DNA of 57,586 nucleotides from Pseudomonadota bacterium (GTDB taxonomy: Bacteria; Pseudomonadota; Alphaproteobacteria; Rhizobiales; MH13), in contig JBCCPK010000008.1 of the NCBI GenBank assembly GCA_039024915.1, forward strand, positions 1-57,586, in the 5' to 3' direction. Shown piece after piece: positions 1 to 8,874 of this stretch. The notes beneath the pieces were generated by a model, which worked only from the letters and a program-made list of their open reading frames with translations, made no database searches and had not been told where the DNA came from. Made by a program: the position numbers and the translations under genes. Position 1 is the stretch's first letter. Every line of letters begins with the position of its first letter.

Positions 1-2195
1 AAGGTGTCGTCGCCAGACCCACCCTGGAGAAAGTCCTGACCGCCCTGGCCGTTCAGCGTATCGTTGTCCGCCCCGCCGAACAGCTGGTCGTTGTCACTGC
101 CGCCATTGATGGTGTCGTTCCCGGCGTTGCCGTTCAGGACGTCAGTACCGAAGCCACCATTGACAAGGTCGACGCCGCCGCCGCCGCTGAGGATGTCGTT
201 CCCCATGGCGCCGCTGAGCGTATCATCGCCGCCATCGCCATTGAGGGTATCGTTGCCATCCTGACCCACCAGACGGTCGTTGCTCGCGCCGCCCGACAGA
301 ACGTTGGCGTTCGCATCACCGATGATGATGTCTTCGGCAGACGACCCCGTTACGTTCTGGATGTTGCGCAGCGTATCGCTGCCTTGGCCGATCGCGTTGA
401 TAAGATTGCCTGATGTCCCGGTACCCGGGATTCCATCGAGTAGCACGATGACCCCCAGCGCATTGGACGCAAACGAAGCGGTGTTGGTGCCAAAGCCTCC
501 ATCGATGAAATCGTTGCCAAGGCCGCCATCGAGGATGTCATTGCCGCCGGATGTGGAAGACACACCGGTAAACGTCGCTCCTGCGACAACGTCGCCATGG
601 ATAAAGTCGTTGCCATCTCCGGCATTGATTATGTCGTTACCGAAGACTACGGCGGAAGGCGTCGCGAAGCTGATGCCACCGCCGCTGACGTCGCCAAAGA
701 TGAGGTTGCCCGTATCGCCCAGGATGTTGATCCTGTCATCGCCGAACGTCATCGTGTAAGAGTTGGACGAACTCGAAGAGACCGTACCTGCATCGGCGAG
801 GATTTGCCCGATCGTTGGCAGGCTACCACGCGTATCCAAATTGATGACATCGTTGCCAAAGGTAGCGTTGGCCGAACTCACGGACGCGAAATCACCGAAG
901 ATGAATGGGCCACTCGACGCGTCGGGGCGGTTAAACGTGACGTTTATCGTGTCGTTGCCGCCGCGGAGCACGGCGTCCGGCCCAGTAGTTCCGTTCGCGT
1001 CGCCGTAGATCACATTGTATCGGGTGTTCAGGAGCGTGACCGTGTCATTGCCGCCTGTAAACGTGTTGTTCAGGCCTGTTGAGAAGGTGTCGACATCGAG
1101 AAAGATTCCTGTGACGGAGCCAGTGACCATAACGCCCGGAAGGGCCTGGTTTGGTTGGAAGGTCGATTCAACAATGATCGTGTCGTCACCACCAACGATG
1201 TTGCGGTTGCCCGCGTCGTTGAAGTCCGCGTAAATGTTTTGCGCTGAGGTATTGCGCAGGGTGACGGCATCATTGCCACCACGCACCGCGGCCGCGCTAC
1301 TGAATTGATCGAGCGAGACCTGGTCGGCATCGCCAAAAATGTCACCCACCGTTGTGAAGGCGCGTCCGAAGATGTTCGTTTCGATCTGGAGGATATCGTT
1401 ACCGCCGACAAGCGCGCCGGCCGTGTCGTCCATATCGAGATAGATTGCGGCGGCGCTTCGCAAGTTCGTCAACGTAACCGTATCAACGCCGCCGGTTACG
1501 TTACCCAACCCGCTACTGTCGTCAGCGTCGCCATAGATCTCCGCCTGCTGGCGCTGTGCCGTGACACCTAGGTCGGTCGTAATGATTGTGTCGTTGCCGC
1601 CAACGAGGGAATCATCCAGGCTAAAGAAGGTGTCGCCGTAGATGACGCCGAGCACGTCTGTGAAGGTATCGTTGCCGCCGTTCAGGGTGCTGTTGTTGGC
1701 AAGAACAACATAGTCGCCAATGTACGTGCCGTTCGTGTCAGAGACGGTAAAGCTTCGACCCTGAAAACTGTCGTTGCCCCCAACCGTGGGGGCATTGCCG
1801 GCAGTTGCTGTGATCCCATCGCCGGCCATTCTGATCGTGGGGTTGTCGGCTGGCGCCAGGATCGTGGTGTCGCCCGCAAGCACGGTCGTCCAGAACTTCT
1901 CAGCGCTGGTGCCAACACTGCTGGCATCGATGAAGTCGGGGAGCGGATTGATGAGGCCCGTGATGTCAAGCAGGGTCGCAAAACTGGTGTCGCGAACGGT
2001 GAAACCATTCACCGTCCCGGACGGTGCGCCGGTGAAATCTCCAAGGAAACCGATAGCCGTGATCTGGTTGGTCGCGGGAGCCGGGGTCGTCCAGGTGTAG
2101 GTGAAGGGTGTGAAGGTGCCAGTCGCGAAAGCAACATTGCTCGCGACAAGGATATCAAAGGAGCCTTGGAGGCCGGTTGCGTCTACGGTTGCCAT
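1..2195 (-). CDS. RTX-type calcium-binding repeat protein, partial (C-terminus beyond the left edge)
   Basis: Reading the minus strand from the ATG at 2195 gives 731 codons; the stretches I translated along it contain no stop, and the frame is still open at base 3. The C-terminal part in the window carries glycine/aspartate nonapeptide repeats of the GGxGxDxLx type (for example GGADNDTLNGQGGQDFL near the edge), the calcium-binding beta-roll signature of RTX proteins. The first roughly 500 residues contain looser repeats around GGNDT and IYGDA, suggesting a long beta-strand repeat region before the canonical RTX units. I see no N-terminal signal peptide (it starts MATVDATGLQGSF), which fits type I secretion with a C-terminal signal outside the window. 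Substrate and enzymatic role cannot be judged; no protease or lipase motif is visible. No type I exporter genes lie in the window. Confidence 0.85.
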   Translation of the reverse strand, partial: MATVDATGLQGSFDILVASNVAFATGTFTPFTYTWTTPAPATNQITAIGFLGDFTGAPSGTVNGFTVRDTSFATLLDITGLINPLPDFIDASSVGTSAEKFWTTVLAGDTTILAPADNPTIRMAGDGITATAGNAPTVGGNDSFQGRSFTVSDTNGTYIGDYVVLANNSTLNGGNDTFTDVLGVIYGDTFFSLDDSLVGGNDTIITTDLGVTAQRQQAEIYGDADDSSGLGNVTGGVDTVTLTNLRSAAAIYLDMDDTAGALVGGNDILQIETNIFGRAFTTVGDIFGDADQVSLDQFSSAAAVRGGNDAVTLRNTSAQNIYADFNDAGNRNIVGGDDTIIVESTFQPNQALPGVMVTGSVTGIFLDVDTFSTGLNNTFTGGNDTVTLLNTRYNVIYGDANGTTGPDAVLRGGNDTINVTFNRPDASSGPFIFGDFASVSSANATFGNDVINLDTRGSLPTIGQILADAGTVSSSSSNSYTMTFGDDRINILGDTGNLIFGDVSGGGISFATPSAVVFGNDIINAGDGNDFIHGDVVAGATFTGVSSTSGGNDILDGGLGNDFIDGGFGTNTASFASNALGVIVLLDGIPGTGTSGNLINAIGQGSDTLRNIQNVTGSSAEDIIIGDANANVLSGGASNDRLVGQDGNDTLNGDGGDDTLSGAMGNDILSGGGGVDLVNGGFGTDVLNGNAGNDTINGGSDNDQLFGGADNDTLNGQGGQDFLQGGSGDDT

Positions 2196-2620
2196 GGTGG
2201 AGCCCCATCGTGAGAATTCTTGTCAATGGTTTGCCCTCAAGACATGAGGGGCGGACATCTGCTTTCGCCGAGCCGGTTCCAATTGGTCTTTCCTGTCAAC
2301 ACGCCCGTCGCGCATGGAGGCGCGGTCAATCGGTGGGTGGGTTCAGCCCGGGGGTGTTGTGACGAACCCAACTCGGCTGACCTGTTGCCCTGCCCAGCGC
2401 CCAGGTTCCCCAGGCTGACGCAGCGGGTCGAAAGAGACGTGGAGACGGCTCCGTAGCTAAGCAAATGTTGCGCGCGTAAACCTAACGCACGGAGCAAGCT
2501 ATCGAAATCCGATAAGAATCTCTTCGACTATGTGATTTGTCTCATCCACGCGGGGCCCGAGCGAGCTCCAATGCTCGTGCAGTCTTCTTGTGTCGGCTTG
2601 AAACCCGAAAGGGTGTGCGC
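2196..2620. other. Intergenic region between the RTX gene and the AraC-family regulator
   Basis: This stretch holds the upstream region of the minus-strand RTX gene and the 3' side of the AraC-type gene. Short open frames on both strands show no recognisable protein features. I see no clear hairpin terminator or tRNA. Confidence 0.5.
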
Positions 2621-3589
2621 TCAGGAACTACGCGTGTTGAACCAGTCACGAACAAAGCGGGCCTTTTCTGATAAACAGGCGTGAGCAAGTGCCCTTCGCC
2701 CGTTCGAGACCTCTGAGGGAGAAATGCCGAAGCGCTCGCGGAACAGTCGGCTGAAATTGGCTGCATCATGGAAGTGCCACCGCCGAGCCACCGCTGCGAC
2801 CCGGCCACGCTCGCCGCTTGGTATGGACAGCTCAAAAAAACAGCGCTCAAGTCGGGCGTTACGAACATAGCGCGCCACGCCCCGGCTTTCTTCAAAATGC
2901 CGATAAATCGTCGGACGGGACACATTGAAGGTCATTGCCAGCGTCTCGGCCCCCAGATCAGGACGATGGAGATTGACCGCGATATGATCTTTCAGGAGCA
3001 CCCGCATGGGCAACTGAGCTGCGAGCTCATGGTCGTTTTTTCCACTTTGCCCCAGCATCAACTTGCGTACGAGATCAACGAACACCGCGGCGAGTAGTTC
3101 CTCGTCGGCAGCCGAGCCATTTTGTTTAGCCGCCCAGAGCTCATCCTGAGCGGACGCCAGCAACCGTCCTTGCGGGCTATCCAGGTCAAGGGTCACAAAG
3201 CTTGGGTGTTTGCTTGGATCAAACCCAATTAACTCATGTGGGATGCAAACGCCGCGGCTTTGACATCGCGTTTTCTCAGAAACTAAACGCTTCGAATAGT
3301 CCACAAGTTGCAGTTTTGAAGGCCGAACGTCAAAACCGACGCCGTCAACTTCGCTTCTGCCACTGCCGGAAAATATGCGTCCAAAAAGAAGGTAGTCGTG
3401 GCGTACAGATTTCTGGATCTTTGGGTCGTGAACAACCCGTTCATGCGGCGTGACGACCTTGCTGATAAAAAGACCACCAGCGTTCTCGACTTCGATATCG
3501 ACACGTGCATTTTTCGATTGATCATGGCGATAGACTTCGAACATCGGTGATGCCAAGTCGCGCCATCTCTCCAGATCCAACTGCATCAT
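2621..3589 (-). CDS. AraC-family transcriptional regulator
   Basis: 322 residues, the usual size for an AraC/XylS activator with an N-terminal sensor half. The C-terminal third contains two helix-turn-helix units: the first around LGAETLAMTFNVSRPTIYRHF, the second around FHDAANFSRLFRERFGISPSE, the classic AraC signature. The N-terminal half (residues about 30-200) resembles the AraC-binding-like domain found in many alphaproteobacterial regulators. Two consecutive ATG codons (3589 and 3586) could start it; neither has a strong Shine-Dalgarno sequence. No obvious target gene adjoins; the RTX gene downstream on the same strand is a candidate. A perfect TGTGA-N6-TCACA site lies about 112 bp upstream, so it may be under catabolite-type control. 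The effector is unknown. Confidence 0.85.
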   Translation of the reverse strand: MMQLDLERWRDLASPMFEVYRHDQSKNARVDIEVENAGGLFISKVVTPHERVVHDPKIQKSVRHDYLLFGRIFSGSGRSEVDGVGFDVRPSKLQLVDYSKRLVSEKTRCQSRGVCIPHELIGFDPSKHPSFVTLDLDSPQGRLLASAQDELWAAKQNGSAADEELLAAVFVDLVRKLMLGQSGKNDHELAAQLPMRVLLKDHIAVNLHRPDLGAETLAMTFNVSRPTIYRHFEESRGVARYVRNARLERCFFELSIPSGERGRVAAVARRWHFHDAANFSRLFRERFGISPSEVSNGRRALAHACLSEKARFVRDWFNTRSS

Positions 3590-3665
3590 CGAAAGTCCAT
3601 GCCAGAACCGTTGCGTAGCTTACTGGAATTGACCGCATGCATCGCTCATAAATGCACGATCTCAC

Positions 3666-3680
3666 GATGATTGCATCATC
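3666..3680. promoter_or_regulatory. Inverted repeat GATGAT-TGC-ATCATC upstream of the AraC gene
   Basis: A perfect 6+3+6 inverted repeat about 80 bp upstream of the AraC-type start codon, 20 bp from the CRP-like site. It could be an operator, perhaps autoregulatory; the binding protein is not known. Confidence 0.35.
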
Positions 3681-3700
3681 GGGCATGCTCACGTCGCTTC

Positions 3701-3716
3701 TGTGACATCGATCACA
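3701..3716. promoter_or_regulatory. CRP/FNR-type binding site TGTGACATCGATCACA
   Basis: The half-sites TGTGA and TCACA are separated by six bases, an exact match to the consensus of CRP-class regulators. It lies about 112 bp upstream of the AraC-type gene, a position compatible with activation. Function is inferred from the motif only. Confidence 0.5.
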
Positions 3717-4325
3717 AAAAGCTTTCACGATTTCATAAGACGCGGTGATATCTGTTCAGCAGCCGCGCCTGTGTGGTTCGGTTCAATTGCGAATGGATGG
3801 CCGACCTCTGCTTTATCGAGACGATGGCTTCGTGCGTTAGGCTTGAAGCGGCTCCACAAAGCGGCTGTCTTTCGGGATATTCGCTTCACCGACGGGAAGT
3901 GGACACCTAACGGCAAAGCATGACATGGACCCGCATGGTCGGCGAAGTCAGCAGAGTGCGCCTTCTCTGCCGGGCGCGCCCGCCGGGTCACGAGTGGTCG
4001 GGGTTCGACGTCAAAGTCCCGATCGATTGGGTTCCCTCCAATCTGGGTTGCGTCCGCCCCCTATTCTCTTTGCCCGACAGTTAAGACCGGTCAGCCATGT
4101 GGAAGACAAGTCACTAAACTGCATGGGGAAATGCCTTTGCCTGCGGCCGAAGTGATGGGCTTGCCCACCCAGGCCAATCCGAGCTGAGCCGTTCACCAAA
4201 AACCTGCAAGACTGCGGAGAGAAGCAAGTTTATCGGCAGAAACGATGGCACTCCTAGGGACCTACAAGTGCCGACACCCCACTTGCAGCCACAGGTGGGT
4301 CGCCTCACATTCCTGCAGGTGGCTG

Positions 4326-5291
4326 CTATCCGTGCGCAAGCCGGTGCTGTTGGTGCTCCCGAATAATCGCATCGATATCTTGATCAACCACAAAACCCAG
4401 GCGCTTGACGCGCACGGTATCCAGGTGTTGCGGCCAGGTGCGTACAATTGCATCGATAGCCGGGTCGCTGCTGAACGAAATAAAGCTCGTGTCAATGCCC
4501 GCGCGTTCGGCGGCAGAAATCATCTCTGCGACCTCTACCGACAGCCCCGGAAGATTGATCATGCGCGGAAAGTCCAGCGCACCAGACGCCAAGTCAGCCG
4601 CATGGATCAAATTGGCGCAAACAGTCTGAGGAGATGAGACCCACATCGCTAAATCGGTGGAGACCGGACAAACGGCTGCCCTTCCGGCGAGCGGCTCCCT
4701 TATGATCGAACTGGCAAAAGATGATGCAGCTGCGTTTGGCTTTCCTGGTCGCACCATCACTGTTGGAACGCGGACACTTACGCCGTCGATAAAGCCTCTA
4801 CGGCTCATGTCATTGATCAGTAGTTCCGACATGGCCTTTTGCGCACCATAGGACGAGTTGGGCAAAGTGGCCGTCTCATCTCCGATGATGTCTGGCGCAT
4901 GCCCAAAGACAGCGATTGAACTGGGATAGACCAAGCGGGGAACTTGCCCGCCCCTGTGCAGGTTCTCCAGAAGCGCTCTCGTGGCATCAATGTTGACACG
5001 CATGCCCAGTTCGAAGTCCGCCTCCGCCTGCCCGCTGACCACCGCGGCCAAGTGAAATACATGAGTGGCTTCAGCAAGCACCGCCTCAGCGATGAAATTG
5101 GGACTGGAAAGGTCTCCGATGAGAACCTTTGCCCCACTTGGTGCAAACTTCGGCGCAACAACGTCAATCAGCTTGAACCCGGTGATCGGCTGTTGAGCGC
5201 CGTCCGTGTCTCCAATCGTGCCTCGATCAGCGAGCGCCTTGATGATCTTTTGGCCAAGGAAACCAGCCGCGCCAGTGACAACAACGTGCAT
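4326..5291 (-). CDS. denD: NAD-dependent epimerase/dehydratase-type enzyme, probable D-erythronate dehydrogenase
   Basis: Short-chain (extended SDR) dehydrogenase of 321 residues. The Rossmann motif GAAGFLG is at the N-terminus, and a Y-x3-K catalytic pair appears in SSYGAQKAMSE. In tetronate pathways, DenD oxidises D-erythronate to the 2-oxo acid that OtnI then isomerises. The assignment rests on family plus context: it is the last gene of an operon that also encodes OtnI, OtnC, OtnK and LtnD. The ATG at 5291 is preferred because GGGGA lies about 9 bases upstream; a TTG at 5300 would instead overlap otnI by 4 bases. Cytoplasmic. Other sugar epimerase roles cannot be excluded by sequence alone. 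Confidence 0.8.
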   Translation of the reverse strand: MHVVVTGAAGFLGQKIIKALADRGTIGDTDGAQQPITGFKLIDVVAPKFAPSGAKVLIGDLSSPNFIAEAVLAEATHVFHLAAVVSGQAEADFELGMRVNIDATRALLENLHRGGQVPRLVYPSSIAVFGHAPDIIGDETATLPNSSYGAQKAMSELLINDMSRRGFIDGVSVRVPTVMVRPGKPNAAASSFASSIIREPLAGRAAVCPVSTDLAMWVSSPQTVCANLIHAADLASGALDFPRMINLPGLSVEVAEMISAAERAGIDTSFISFSSDPAIDAIVRTWPQHLDTVRVKRLGFVVDQDIDAIIREHQQHRLAHG

Positions 5292-5296
5292 AGAGC

Positions 5297-6076
5297 TCAA
5301 TCCCCGTTGGAGAGATGCTTCATCGACATCCAGCCAAGGGAGTCGGACGTCGGGCCTTTCGGCTTGTACTCAGCGCCGATGGGCCGTTTCCACCCAAGGT
5401 CGATCAGCTTTTTGAACACATCCCGGTAGTCAAGCTCGCCTTCATCGGCAGGCCCACGATCAGGCACCGACGCGAATTGTACATGGCCTATGATCGGCAT
5501 GAGTTGTTCCAAGCGACTGATCACTCCACCTTCGGTTCGGGCCACATGGTAGCAATCGTACATGAGCTTGAGTCGATCAGACCCAACAGCGTTTATGACG
5601 GCCTGCGCCTGTTGCGTCGTTCTTAGGAAGTAGCCAGGCGCGTCCACCGGGTTCAGCGGCTCAATCAATATGGTGAGGCCGTGGGCTTCGGCTCGCTGGC
5701 AGGCATATTTGAGGTTTGCCTCGAAGGTTGCTTCCGCTTGTGAGCCGTCGGCGACGCCAGCCATAACGTGGACCGAGCCGGCGCCAACAGCCACCGCATA
5801 ATCAACAGCTTGGTCAATCGCTGCCTTCGCTTCGGACTCACGACCTGGAATGGCTGCCAAGCCGTTCTCACCACTAGCGGTGTCTCCCCGTATCGTGTTC
5901 AGCCCCAACATGGGAAGGCCGGTCTCGTCGAGTGCCGCGCGAACATCGGCGGCGGGGAAAGTGTAGGGCCAGTGACACTCGACGGCATCGAAGCCGGCGT
6001 CTGCTGCGGCCCTGATGGCATCAGGCAAGCTGAGGTCTGACCACAGGAAACCTAAGTTAGCCGAGAACGAGATCAT
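5297..6076 (-). CDS. otnI: 2-oxo-tetronate isomerase, hydroxypyruvate isomerase-like TIM barrel
   Basis: 259 residues from the ATG at 6076, which overlaps the otnC stop in an ATGA junction; a longer upstream frame is not needed. The protein is a xylose-isomerase-like TIM barrel of the Hyi/OtnI family. Metal-site and core motifs visible are LIEPLNPVDAPGYFL, MYDCYHV, GHVQFASVPDRGPADEGELDY and GAEYKPKG. OtnI interconverts 2-oxo- and 3-oxo-tetronate, linking the dehydrogenases DenD and LtnD to the kinase OtnK. Hydroxypyruvate isomerase activity is the main alternative, but the flanking otnC, otnK, ltnD and denD favour the tetronate role. Cytoplasmic, translationally coupled to its neighbours. Confidence 0.85.
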   Translation of the reverse strand: MISFSANLGFLWSDLSLPDAIRAAADAGFDAVECHWPYTFPAADVRAALDETGLPMLGLNTIRGDTASGENGLAAIPGRESEAKAAIDQAVDYAVAVGAGSVHVMAGVADGSQAEATFEANLKYACQRAEAHGLTILIEPLNPVDAPGYFLRTTQQAQAVINAVGSDRLKLMYDCYHVARTEGGVISRLEQLMPIIGHVQFASVPDRGPADEGELDYRDVFKKLIDLGWKRPIGAEYKPKGPTSDSLGWMSMKHLSNGD

Positions 6077-6720
6077 TCGTCCCACTGGATATCGAACTTG
6101 GTCACGACAGCCTTCACTTGATGCGGCGACAAACCGATAGGACCCAGGCCCCTGGTTAACAGAGCAAGGCGAGCGGTGGCTTCGAGTTCCTCGATCGCAT
6201 TGCAAGCGGCTTCAACGCTTTTCCCGGCAACGACAGGGCCGTGGCTGGCCAACATGACGGCGCTTCGCTTTCCGGCAAGGCCGCGGACCGCATCGCCCAT
6301 GGCAGGATCGCCAGGAACAAAGAAGGGAAGCAGTTTGACCTTGCCCAGCAGCATGACCGCATAGGGCGTGAACGTCGGCAGGAAATTGTCCTGATCAATG
6401 CCCGGCAGAATGGAAAGCGCCACCGAGTGGGCCGAGTGCAAATGGACAACGGCTCCGGCAGCGCTGCGGGTTTCGTAGAAAGCCGAATGGAGCGGCATCT
6501 CCTTGGTCGGCTTATCGCCGCTGATATGCTGTCCGCGCGCGTCGAACCGGCTCAGCTTTTCGGGGTCCAGACGACCAAAGCTCGTGCCAGTTGGCGAAAC
6601 CAGAAGCCCGCCATCTTCAGTGCGAGCCGAGATATTGCCAGTGCTGCCATGGGTTAAGCCGCGATCAAAAAGAGATTTGGCCAGCGAGCACATTTGCTCG
6701 CGCAGCTTCAATTCGCTCAC
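6073..6720 (-). CDS. otnC: 3-oxo-tetronate 4-phosphate decarboxylase, class II aldolase family
   Basis: 215 residues with the class II aldolase/adducin fold. N-terminal GSTGNISAR binds phosphate in this family; the zinc ligands appear in VVHLHSAHS and a later LASHGPVV. The acid residue that follows TKEMPLHSAFY is in the expected place. OtnC decarboxylates 3-oxo-tetronate 4-phosphate to dihydroxyacetone phosphate, the last step of L-threonate/D-erythronate breakdown. It starts with GTG, overlapping the otnK stop (GTGA), and ends overlapping otnI (ATGA), so the genes are very likely co-translated. L-fuculose-phosphate aldolase activity is the generic alternative; context argues against it. Confidence 0.88.
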   Translation of the reverse strand: MSELKLREQMCSLAKSLFDRGLTHGSTGNISARTEDGGLLVSPTGTSFGRLDPEKLSRFDARGQHISGDKPTKEMPLHSAFYETRSAAGAVVHLHSAHSVALSILPGIDQDNFLPTFTPYAVMLLGKVKLLPFFVPGDPAMGDAVRGLAGKRSAVMLASHGPVVAGKSVEAACNAIEELEATARLALLTRGLGPIGLSPHQVKAVVTKFDIQWDE

Positions 6721-7955
6721 GCGCTGGACTCCAGAACCGCTGCTGCCTTTTTGAAGAAGTCCTCCGCGCCAAAATTGCCGGATTTAAGCGCGACATTCAA
6801 AGACGCCGATGCTCGCAAGGCAGGTACGCCGGGATCAATCTCTGGCCCGATGTTGAGGGTAGAAAGCCCCAGAGCTTCAACAACCGCGCCGGATGTCTCG
6901 CCGCCGGCAGTAATGACCCGCTCAAACCCCGCTGTCAGAGCTGCCCGGGCAATGTCCGCAAAAAACGACTCCAGTCGCTGCGATGTCAGCTCTTTACCGA
7001 ATCTTGCTTGCGCTTCAGCGACCTTGGCGGGGTCAGCGGAGCTATAGATCAGCGGTATGCCGGGCTGCTGCAATGCCCAATCTGTCAACGACTTCGCCTC
7101 GATCGCTCCATTAATCACGGCCTCAACATCAAGCTCGTGGGTCGGGTGTTCCTGGGAGTGCAGGGCCACCTGCGCGCGTGTTGCGTTGGAGCATGAACCC
7201 GACAACGCGATCACCGGCCCCTTCTGACCCCGCCAGTCAAACTCACCGGGCATGTGACCGAAGTTTGCCGGCAAGCCAATAGCAATGCCTGAACCACCTG
7301 TTATGAGAGGCAAATCCTTCGCCGCCTGACCAATGACAGTCAGATCGCGGTCATTGATGGCATCGACCACGATAAGCCGGTGGCCCATTTGATCTTGTCC
7401 GGCCAGCGCTGCCTTAATCGCGTCCGCGCCTTTCGTCACCGTTTGCGCGTTAACGTGGCCGACCGTTCCCTTGGTCTGGAGCGCCAGCCAACGCCTTATG
7501 TCCGGGTCGGTCATTGGTGTCAGCGGATGCTTCTCCATCCCGGACTCGTTCAGTAGTCGGTCACCCACGTAAAGGTGCCCTTGGTAGATCGAGCGCCCGG
7601 TGCCGGGAAACGCTGGGCATACGATAACATGCCTCGCACCTAGCTTATCAGCGAGAGCCTCTGCGACGGGCCCGATATTGCCCTCGGGCGTCGAATCGAA
7701 AGTTGAGCAATATTTGAACAGAAACTGAGTGCAGCCCTGATCCCTCAGCCAAGCCAGGGCATCGATGGATTGCCGGATTGCATCAGCAACTGGGATCGAT
7801 CTCGATTTAAGCGCAACAACACCTGCATCGACGTCTGCCTGTGCAGGTCCGGAGGGGATGCCAACATATTGGACGGTGCGCATACCGCCTTTCGCAAGCG
7901 TGTTTGCAAGGTCACTGGAGCCTGTGAAGTCATCCCCGATGCAGCCCAGCTTCAT
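6717..7955 (-). CDS. otnK: 3-oxo-tetronate kinase, four-carbon acid sugar kinase (DUF1537) family
   Basis: 412 residues, normal for the family. The N-terminal substrate-binding domain opens with the signature GDDFTGSSDLA; the C-terminal nucleotide-binding domain contains VITAGGETSGAV and LNVALKSGNFG. These kinases phosphorylate four-carbon acid sugars; next to otnC and otnI the substrate should be 3-oxo-tetronate, giving the 4-phosphate for decarboxylation. Its start overlaps the stop of ltnD and its stop overlaps the otnC start. Cytoplasmic. A related specificity (D-threonate or D-erythronate kinase) is less likely because no PdxA2-type dehydrogenase is nearby. Confidence 0.9.
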   Translation of the reverse strand: MKLGCIGDDFTGSSDLANTLAKGGMRTVQYVGIPSGPAQADVDAGVVALKSRSIPVADAIRQSIDALAWLRDQGCTQFLFKYCSTFDSTPEGNIGPVAEALADKLGARHVIVCPAFPGTGRSIYQGHLYVGDRLLNESGMEKHPLTPMTDPDIRRWLALQTKGTVGHVNAQTVTKGADAIKAALAGQDQMGHRLIVVDAINDRDLTVIGQAAKDLPLITGGSGIAIGLPANFGHMPGEFDWRGQKGPVIALSGSCSNATRAQVALHSQEHPTHELDVEAVINGAIEAKSLTDWALQQPGIPLIYSSADPAKVAEAQARFGKELTSQRLESFFADIARAALTAGFERVITAGGETSGAVVEALGLSTLNIGPEIDPGVPALRASASLNVALKSGNFGAEDFFKKAAAVLESSA

Positions 7956-8872
7956 GCCGCCTCGCCTGGCAACTGAATGCCGATTTTGCGCGCATAGACT
8001 TTGGCAACCGCCGCGTCGTCCTCCGACCCCAACCCCATGTCGACTGCTTTCTCATATTGAGCCAAAGCCGCCGCAGTGATGGGCGCATCAAAGCCCGTCG
8101 ACTTGGCTATCTCCAACACGATGCCAAGGTCCTTCGGCCAGATGGTGACTGAGCTTCTGGGCTCATAGTCCCCTTCCACTACGTGGGGTGCGCGGTTCTC
8201 CAGCATCCAACTGGTGCCGGCGCACTGCGAAATCACTTTGAGGAACTGATCGGGCGCGACGCCTTGCGTCATTCCAAAGGTGAGGGCTTCCGCCATGGCC
8301 GCAATATGCACACCTGCGAGGAGTTGATTGACTGCCTTCATCGCCGATCCGGGGCCAGCCGCATCGCCGAGCTTGAATACACTTTCTGCGGTAGCGTCGA
8401 GGACCGGCCGCGCGGTTTCAAAGGCCTGCGCGCTGCCGGATGCCATGATGCTCAACGAGCCCATCGCGGCCTTCTGTGCCCCCCCGGAAATCGGTGCATC
8501 CAAATAGTGGATACCCTGCTCGCAGCACGCAGCTTCCATCTCTCGTGCGAATTCTGGCGGAACGGTTGCGCAGGCGACAACAACGGATCCCGGACGTAGC
8601 TTCTCGATCAGTGCGCCAGATCCGGTCAGAAGCTCACGTGTCTGAACAGCATTCATCACCACGATGACAGCAACGTTGATCTCAGGGGCAATCTTCGCGA
8701 GGTGATCGGTTTTCCCGCCACGACTGACGAATTGTGCGGTGCGCTCTGTGTTGAGGTCGATCCCGTAGGTAGTCAGACCTGCCCTGATACATGACTCAGC
8801 CATTCCGAGCCCCATGCTGCCCAGCCCGATGACGGCGCATGTTGGTCCAGAAGAGTTATTCGAATGCGTCAT
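7952..8872 (-). CDS. ltnD: L-threonate dehydrogenase, beta-hydroxyacid dehydrogenase family
   Basis: 306 residues from ATG 8872, chosen because GGAGG sits six bases upstream; a TTG at 8878 is the longer alternative. Family hallmarks are the Rossmann motif GLGSMGLGM, the substrate loop DAPISGGAQKAAMGSLS, and the catalytic lysine in GSAMKAVNQLL. LtnD oxidises L-threonate to 2-oxo-L-threonate with NAD. Together with DenD it would allow the same OtnI-OtnK-OtnC route to be fed from either stereoisomer. Other 3-hydroxyisobutyrate-dehydrogenase-like activities are possible on sequence alone, but its position directly before otnK supports the call. Confidence 0.88.
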   Translation of the reverse strand: MTHSNNSSGPTCAVIGLGSMGLGMAESCIRAGLTTYGIDLNTERTAQFVSRGGKTDHLAKIAPEINVAVIVVMNAVQTRELLTGSGALIEKLRPGSVVVACATVPPEFAREMEAACCEQGIHYLDAPISGGAQKAAMGSLSIMASGSAQAFETARPVLDATAESVFKLGDAAGPGSAMKAVNQLLAGVHIAAMAEALTFGMTQGVAPDQFLKVISQCAGTSWMLENRAPHVVEGDYEPRSSVTIWPKDLGIVLEIAKSTGFDAPITAAALAQYEKAVDMGLGSEDDAAVAKVYARKIGIQLPGEAA

Positions 8873-8874
8873 TC

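Larger units (their letters stand above)
3590..4325. other. Long intergenic region upstream of the AraC regulator
   Basis: About 735 bp without a convincing gene. It holds the upstream region of the AraC gene (with the inverted repeat at 3666-3680 and the CRP-like site at 3701-3716) and the downstream side of the tetronate operon. Short frames in the 3700-4300 part have no recognisable domains and could be decayed sequence. Confidence 0.5.

Noticed and set aside
64-2100. Several plus-strand open frames at the left edge
   Set aside because: They are antisense to the RTX gene; the minus-strand frame shows clear RTX repeats and agrees in phase at the edge, near 1019 and at the start.
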